Below, one piece after another: positions 60,393 through 64,000 of a stretch of DNA of 64,000 nt (within the stretch, counting starts at the first letter, position 1; each line of letters opens with the position of its first letter). Both the position numbers and the translations under genes were made by a program. The stretch covers positions 27,298-91,297 of the forward strand of contig NZ_CAJKIS010000003.1 of assembly GCF_905200055.1 (NCBI RefSeq). The letters run 5' to 3'. The notes under the pieces were generated by a model, which saw nothing but the letters and a program-made list of their open reading frames with translations, did not search any database and had not been told where the DNA came from. This DNA is from an uncultured Fusobacterium sp. GTDB taxonomy: Bacteria > Fusobacteriota > Fusobacteriia > Fusobacteriales > Fusobacteriaceae.

Positions 60393-61763
60393 ATGCTTTT
60401 TGATACAATAGCGGCTATCTCTACACCTCGTGGAGAAGGTGGAATTGGAATAGTAAGAATATCTGGGAATAATGCACTAGATATACTTGAAAAAATATTT
60501 AAACCTAAGTCTGGAAAAGCTATAAAAGGACTAAGAAATTATAGTATTAACTATGGTCATATTTTTGATGGTAAGACTTTAGTGGATGAAGTACTAGTAT
60601 CTATTATGAAAGCTCCTAATACTTATACAAGAGAGGACATTGTAGAGATAAATTGCCATGGAGGTTTTGTAATAACTGAGAAGGTGCTTGAAGTAGTTTT
60701 GAAAAATGGAGCAAGAATTGCTGAAATTGGAGAATTTACTAGAAGAGCATTTTTAAATGGAAGAATAGACTTAACACAAGCTGAAGCTGTAATTGATTTG
60801 ATACATGGAAAGACAGAGAAGTCAGTTTCTCTATCTTTAAATCAATTGAGAGGAGATCTAAAAGAGCAGATAGAGCATCTTAAAAAATTAGTTTTAGATG
60901 TTGCAGCACATATCAATGTTGTTTTAGATTATCCAGAAGAGGGAATTGATGATCCTTTACCAGAGCATTTAGTGGAAAATCTTCAAGAGGTATTGGATAC
61001 AACAGATAGATTAATAAGATCTTACGATAAAGGTAAGATGATAAAAGAAGGAATAAAAACAGCTATAGTAGGTAAGCCAAATGTTGGTAAATCTAGTATA
61101 CTGAACTCTGTTTTAAAGGAAGAGAGAGCTATAGTTACTCATGTAGCTGGAACAACTAGAGATGTAATTGAAGAGGTTGTAAATCTTAAAGGGATTCCTT
61201 TGGTGTTAGTTGATACTGCTGGAATTAGAAAAACAGATGATTTAGTAGAAAATATAGGTGTTGAGAAATCTAAGAAATTGATTGAAAGTGCAGATCTTAT
61301 TCTTTTCGTTGTTGATGGTTCAAGACCTTTAGATGAAGAGGATATGAAGATACATGAAGCAATAAAAGCTGAAAAGGTTATTGGAATCTTGAATAAGATA
61401 GATATTAAAGAGGATATTGACCTATCACCTTTAACTAAGATAAGTAAATGGTTAGAGATTTCAGCTATAAAAAATCAAGGAATAGATGAGATGGAAGAGG
61501 AGATCTATCGTCATATTATTGATGAAAATATTGAAGATAGTTCTCAAAAGATAACAATTACAAATGTAAGACATAAGTCAGCTTTAGAGAAAACTAAACA
61601 ATCTATTGAGAATATATTTGAAACAATAGAGAGTGGACTTCCTATGGATCTTATGGCTGTGGATATTAAAGGAGCTTTAGATTCATTGTCAGAGGTAACT
61701 GGAGAGATCTCTAGTGAGGATCTATTAGATCATATATTTAGTAACTTCTGTGTAGGAAAATAA
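60393..61763 (+). CDS. mnmE: tRNA uridine-5-carboxymethylaminomethyl GTPase MnmE
   Basis: This 456-residue protein works with MnmG to modify U34 of tRNAs. It has the N-terminal tetrahydrofolate-binding domain (DTIAAISTPRGEGGIGIVRI), the GTPase domain (G1 GKPNVGKSS, DTAGIRKT, NKID) and the C-terminal FCVGK with the reactive Cys. AAGGAGGAG precedes the ATG, 9 bp after jag. Confidence 0.97.
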   Translation: MLFDTIAAISTPRGEGGIGIVRISGNNALDILEKIFKPKSGKAIKGLRNYSINYGHIFDGKTLVDEVLVSIMKAPNTYTREDIVEINCHGGFVITEKVLEVVLKNGARIAEIGEFTRRAFLNGRIDLTQAEAVIDLIHGKTEKSVSLSLNQLRGDLKEQIEHLKKLVLDVAAHINVVLDYPEEGIDDPLPEHLVENLQEVLDTTDRLIRSYDKGKMIKEGIKTAIVGKPNVGKSSILNSVLKEERAIVTHVAGTTRDVIEEVVNLKGIPLVLVDTAGIRKTDDLVENIGVEKSKKLIESADLILFVVDGSRPLDEEDMKIHEAIKAEKVIGILNKIDIKEDIDLSPLTKISKWLEISAIKNQGIDEMEEEIYRHIIDENIEDSSQKITITNVRHKSALEKTKQSIENIFETIESGLPMDLMAVDIKGALDSLSEVTGEISSEDLLDHIFSNFCVGK

Positions 61764-61768
61764 AAAAT

Positions 61769-61800
61769 AAGAGTGATTCATTTTGTGGGTCACTCTTTTC
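61769..61800 (+). terminator. Terminator after mnmE
   Basis: AAGAGTGA and TCACTCTT form an 8-bp stem with a 13-base loop, followed by TTTTC. Confidence 0.75.
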
Positions 61801-61834
61801 TTGCTTTTAAATATTGAAATTTGGAGGATAAAGA

Positions 61835-63679
61835 ATGAAAAAATATGAAGTTATAGTTGTAGGAGGTGGGCATGGAGGTGTTGAAGCTAGTTTAGCAGCA
61901 GCTAGATTAGGAAAGAAAACAGCTATGTTTACTCTTTATTTAGATACAATAGCAATGATGTCATGTAATCCTTCTATTGGAGGACCTGGAAAAAGCAACT
62001 TAGTAGCCGAGATGGATATTCTTGGTGGAGAGATGGGGAGACATACAGATAGATTTAATCTTCAGTTAAAGCATCTAAATGAAAGTAAAGGTCCAGCAGC
62101 AAGAATTACAAGAGGACAAGCAGATAAATATCTATATAGAACAGAGATGAGAAAACTTTTAGAACATACTGATAATCTTGAATTGATACAAGATTGTGTA
62201 GATGAAATAATAGTTGAAGATGGAAAAGTAAAAGGGATTGTAACAAGACTTGGAATAGCATATTATGCTGATACAGTAGTTTTAGCAACAGGAACCTTCT
62301 TAAAAGGGAAGATAGTTATTGGAGATGTTGCTTATTCAGCAGGTAGACAGGGAGAAAATTCAGCAGAAAAACTATCTGATAGCTTGAGAGAGCATGGAAT
62401 TACTATTGAGAGATACCAAACTGCAACTCCACCAAGACTTGATAGAAGAAGTATAGATTTTAGCAAGATGAAAGAGTTAAGAGGAGAGGAACACCCTAGA
62501 TATTTCTCAATTTTTACTGAAAAAGAGAAAAATAATACAGTTCCAACTTGGCTTACTTACACTACTGAAAAGACAATAGAAGTAGCTAAAGAGATGTTAC
62601 AATATTCTCCAATAGTAAGTGGAATTATTAAAACTCATGGACCTAGACATTGTCCATCTTTAGATAGAAAGGTTATAAACTTCCCAGATAAAACAAATCA
62701 CCAAATATTCTTAGAGTTAGAATCAGCTGATTCAGAAGAAGTTTATGTAAATGGACTTACAACAGCTATGCCACCTTTTGCTCAAGAGGCTATGATGAGA
62801 ACAATAGCAGGACTTGAAAATGCAAGAGTAATGAGATATGGATATGCTGTTGAATATGATTATGCTCCAGCTTCACAACTTTATCCAAGCTTAGAAAGTA
62901 AAAAGATAGAGGGATTATTCTTTGCTGGGCAAATAAATGGAACTTCAGGTTATGAAGAAGCAGCTTGTCAAGGATTTATAGCAGGAGTTAATGCTGCAAG
63001 AAAAGTTGATAATAAAGAGCCTGTTATTATTGATAGAAGTGAAGGATATATAGGGGTATTGATTGATGATATTATCCATAAAAAGACACCAGAGCCTTAT
63101 AGAGTACTTCCATCAAGATCTGAGTATAGACTTACTTTAAGATTTGATAATGCCTTTATGAGACTATTTAAAAAGGCTAAAGAGATAGGAATCTTATCTA
63201 AAGAGAGAATTGATTATTTAGAAAAAGCTATAGAAACAGTTAATAGTGAAATAGCTAGATTAAAAGAGATCAGTGTGCCAATGGTACAAGCTAATGCTTT
63301 ACTAGAATCTTTAGGATCAAATCAAAAACTAACTAAAGGGGTAAAAATTGGAGATCTTTTAAAGATAAAAGAGGTTACTTATGATAGCTTAAAAGCTATT
63401 GTTGAGATAGAAGATTATCCTGAATTTATAAAGAATCAGATAGAAACAATGATAAAATATGAGATCTTTATAGAGAGAGAAAATGAACAAATAAAAAGAT
63501 TTAAAGAGTTAGAAGAGATGAAAATTCCAGTGGATTTTGATTTTTCACAAGTTAGAGGAATTTCAAATATAGCTAGAAGTGGAATGGAAGAGATAAAACC
63601 TCTATCTATTGGAGAAGCTTCAAGAATTAGTGGAGTTACAGGAAACGATATAGCTCTTTTAATTGGATATCTAAAATAG
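61835..63679 (+). CDS. mnmG: tRNA uridine-5-carboxymethylaminomethyl synthesis enzyme MnmG
   Basis: This 614-residue FAD enzyme has the N-terminal GGGHGGVEASLAAARLG, the MnmG signature GPAARITRGQADKYLYR and the second signature NGTSGYEEAACQGFIAG. It acts as a complex with MnmE. GGAGG precedes the ATG. Length matches the family. Confidence 0.97.
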   Translation: MKKYEVIVVGGGHGGVEASLAAARLGKKTAMFTLYLDTIAMMSCNPSIGGPGKSNLVAEMDILGGEMGRHTDRFNLQLKHLNESKGPAARITRGQADKYLYRTEMRKLLEHTDNLELIQDCVDEIIVEDGKVKGIVTRLGIAYYADTVVLATGTFLKGKIVIGDVAYSAGRQGENSAEKLSDSLREHGITIERYQTATPPRLDRRSIDFSKMKELRGEEHPRYFSIFTEKEKNNTVPTWLTYTTEKTIEVAKEMLQYSPIVSGIIKTHGPRHCPSLDRKVINFPDKTNHQIFLELESADSEEVYVNGLTTAMPPFAQEAMMRTIAGLENARVMRYGYAVEYDYAPASQLYPSLESKKIEGLFFAGQINGTSGYEEAACQGFIAGVNAARKVDNKEPVIIDRSEGYIGVLIDDIIHKKTPEPYRVLPSRSEYRLTLRFDNAFMRLFKKAKEIGILSKERIDYLEKAIETVNSEIARLKEISVPMVQANALLESLGSNQKLTKGVKIGDLLKIKEVTYDSLKAIVEIEDYPEFIKNQIETMIKYEIFIERENEQIKRFKELEEMKIPVDFDFSQVRGISNIARSGMEEIKPLSIGEASRISGVTGNDIALLIGYLK

Positions 63680-63687
63680 TAATTAAG

Positions 63688-63730
63688 ATAGTTATTAATG
63701 TGTATATGAACATTAATAACTATTTTTTTC
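63688..63730 (+). terminator. Terminator of mnmG
   Basis: ATAGTTATTAATG and CATTAATAACTAT form a 13-bp stem around TGTATATGAA, followed by a run of T. The loop and right arm resemble the iteron-like repeat (TGTATATGAACATTAATA). Confidence 0.85.
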
Positions 63731-63766
63731 TTTTTAGTTATTTTATAAAAAGTATATAATAGTTAA

Positions 63767-63786
63767 TATGTATACAATCAAAAATA
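63767..63786 (+). repeat. Iteron-like repeat after mnmG
   Basis: TATGTATACAATCAAAAATA resembles the repeat copies at 57324 and 57356. It is one of the weaker matches. Confidence 0.35.
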
Positions 63787-63839
63787 AATATAAACTATAA
63801 TTTATCGCTCTAATTTCCATTAACAAAACTTATAATTTT

Positions 63840-63999
63840 TAACATCAAGTTGTCTCCATGTCAGTGAATAAAGAATCCCTATTGCTCATTCCATTGAAAA
63901 TGCAAAACTCGGCTACGCCTCAAACACGTTGCATTTTCTTAACTGCATTTCGCTAAGGGCTTCTAATATTCACTTCCAAATTACGTCAACTTGATGTTA
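63840..63999. repeat. Structured 160-bp repeat, copy B, with 13-bp terminal inverted repeats
   Basis: TAACATCAAGTTG (63840-63852) and CAACTTGATGTTA (63987-63999) are perfect inverted ends. Inside are AGTGAATA/TATTCACT, GAAAATGCAA/TTGCATTTTC and GGC-TAC-GCC. The core is almost the same as copy A (51067-51225), while the paired arms differ in both halves together. Confidence 0.8.
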
Positions 64000-64000
64000 G

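Larger units (their letters stand above)
63680..64000. other. Intergenic region after mnmG (321 bp, runs to the window edge)
   Basis: It contains the mnmG terminator, one iteron-like repeat and copy B of the structured repeat. No gene is seen. Confidence 0.7.

Noticed and set aside
63699..63718. Iteron-like match TGTGTATATGAACATTAATA as an independent binding site
   Set aside because: It coincides with the loop and right arm of the mnmG terminator stem, so its sequence is explained by the hairpin. I keep it only as a possible copy.
1..64000. CRISPR arrays, prophages, insertion sequences, tRNA or rRNA genes
   Set aside because: I looked through the gaps and gene products and saw no regular repeat-spacer pattern, transposase, integrase, phage protein or tRNA-like fold. 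A very small RNA gene could be missed without a computed search.

Overview
The window looks like a piece of a Fusobacterium chromosome, most likely from a gut-associated species. The DNA is very AT-rich (about 70% by eye). The gene set is that of an anaerobic amino-acid and sugar fermenter: a four-subunit pyruvate:ferredoxin oxidoreductase, an rnfCDGEAB complex, two iron-sulfur L-serine dehydratases, a cysteine desulfidase and two AbgT-family carriers. The species assignment is inference, because no rRNA or other taxonomic marker is present.

Layout. 1-4.1 kb: the start of an iron-dependent alcohol dehydrogenase (PduQ/EutG-like, cut by the window edge), divergent from a hybrid histidine kinase, an OmpR-type regulator and a stand-alone PocR-domain protein. 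4.2-12.4 kb: an ABC-F ATPase, a cysteine-synthase-like enzyme, an AbgT carrier paired with cysteine desulfidase, a suppressor-of-fused-like protein, and an ORF that joins an acetyltransferase to a butanol-dehydrogenase-type enzyme. 12.4-16.4 kb: L-serine dehydratase with a PTS_EIIC_2-type membrane protein, divergent from an XRE-cupin regulator and a metallo-beta-lactamase-fold protein. 16.5-24.5 kb: a complete L-fucose operon (fucU-P-O-K-I-A) with a divergent AraC regulator. 24.8-27.8 kb: porGDAB. 27.9-32.3 kb: a PTS operon (IIA, IIC, IIB) carrying a glycosylasparaginase and a PepV dipeptidase. 32.5-36.5 kb: a lone Rep_3-like protein, a second FucO-like dehydrogenase and a second AbgT carrier. 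36.7-41.7 kb: rnfCDGEAB. 41.8-48.4 kb: pth, a second serine dehydratase, pheST, a phosphoesterase and a USP-like protein.

48.4-64 kb is the chromosomal origin neighbourhood. gyrA, gyrB, a DUF721/RemB fusion, recF and an S4 protein run leftward. rpmH, rnpA, yidD, yidC, jag, mnmE and mnmG run rightward. The slot that dnaA-dnaN normally fills between these blocks holds a plasmid-RepA-like initiator gene. It is followed by about 900 bp of non-coding DNA with at least six same-direction copies of a 20-bp repeat (consensus WATGTATATNNACAATAATA). I read this as an iteron-type chromosomal origin, and it is the most unusual system in the window. More copies of the repeat lie near gyrA, inside the DUF721/RemB gene, beside the S4 gene, after mnmG, and at three places far from the origin. 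Two copies of a separate 160-bp element with terminal inverted repeats and compensating base changes flank the region (in the gyrB-gyrA gap and after mnmG).

How the genes fit together. Fucose is imported, isomerised, phosphorylated and cleaved to dihydroxyacetone phosphate and lactaldehyde; FucO turns lactaldehyde into 1,2-propanediol. The partial PduQ-like gene and the PocR-containing sensor cluster at the left edge suggest a propanediol or ethanolamine locus just outside the window. Serine and cysteine are deaminated to pyruvate, which PorGDAB oxidises. The reduced ferredoxin can be used by Rnf to build an ion gradient.
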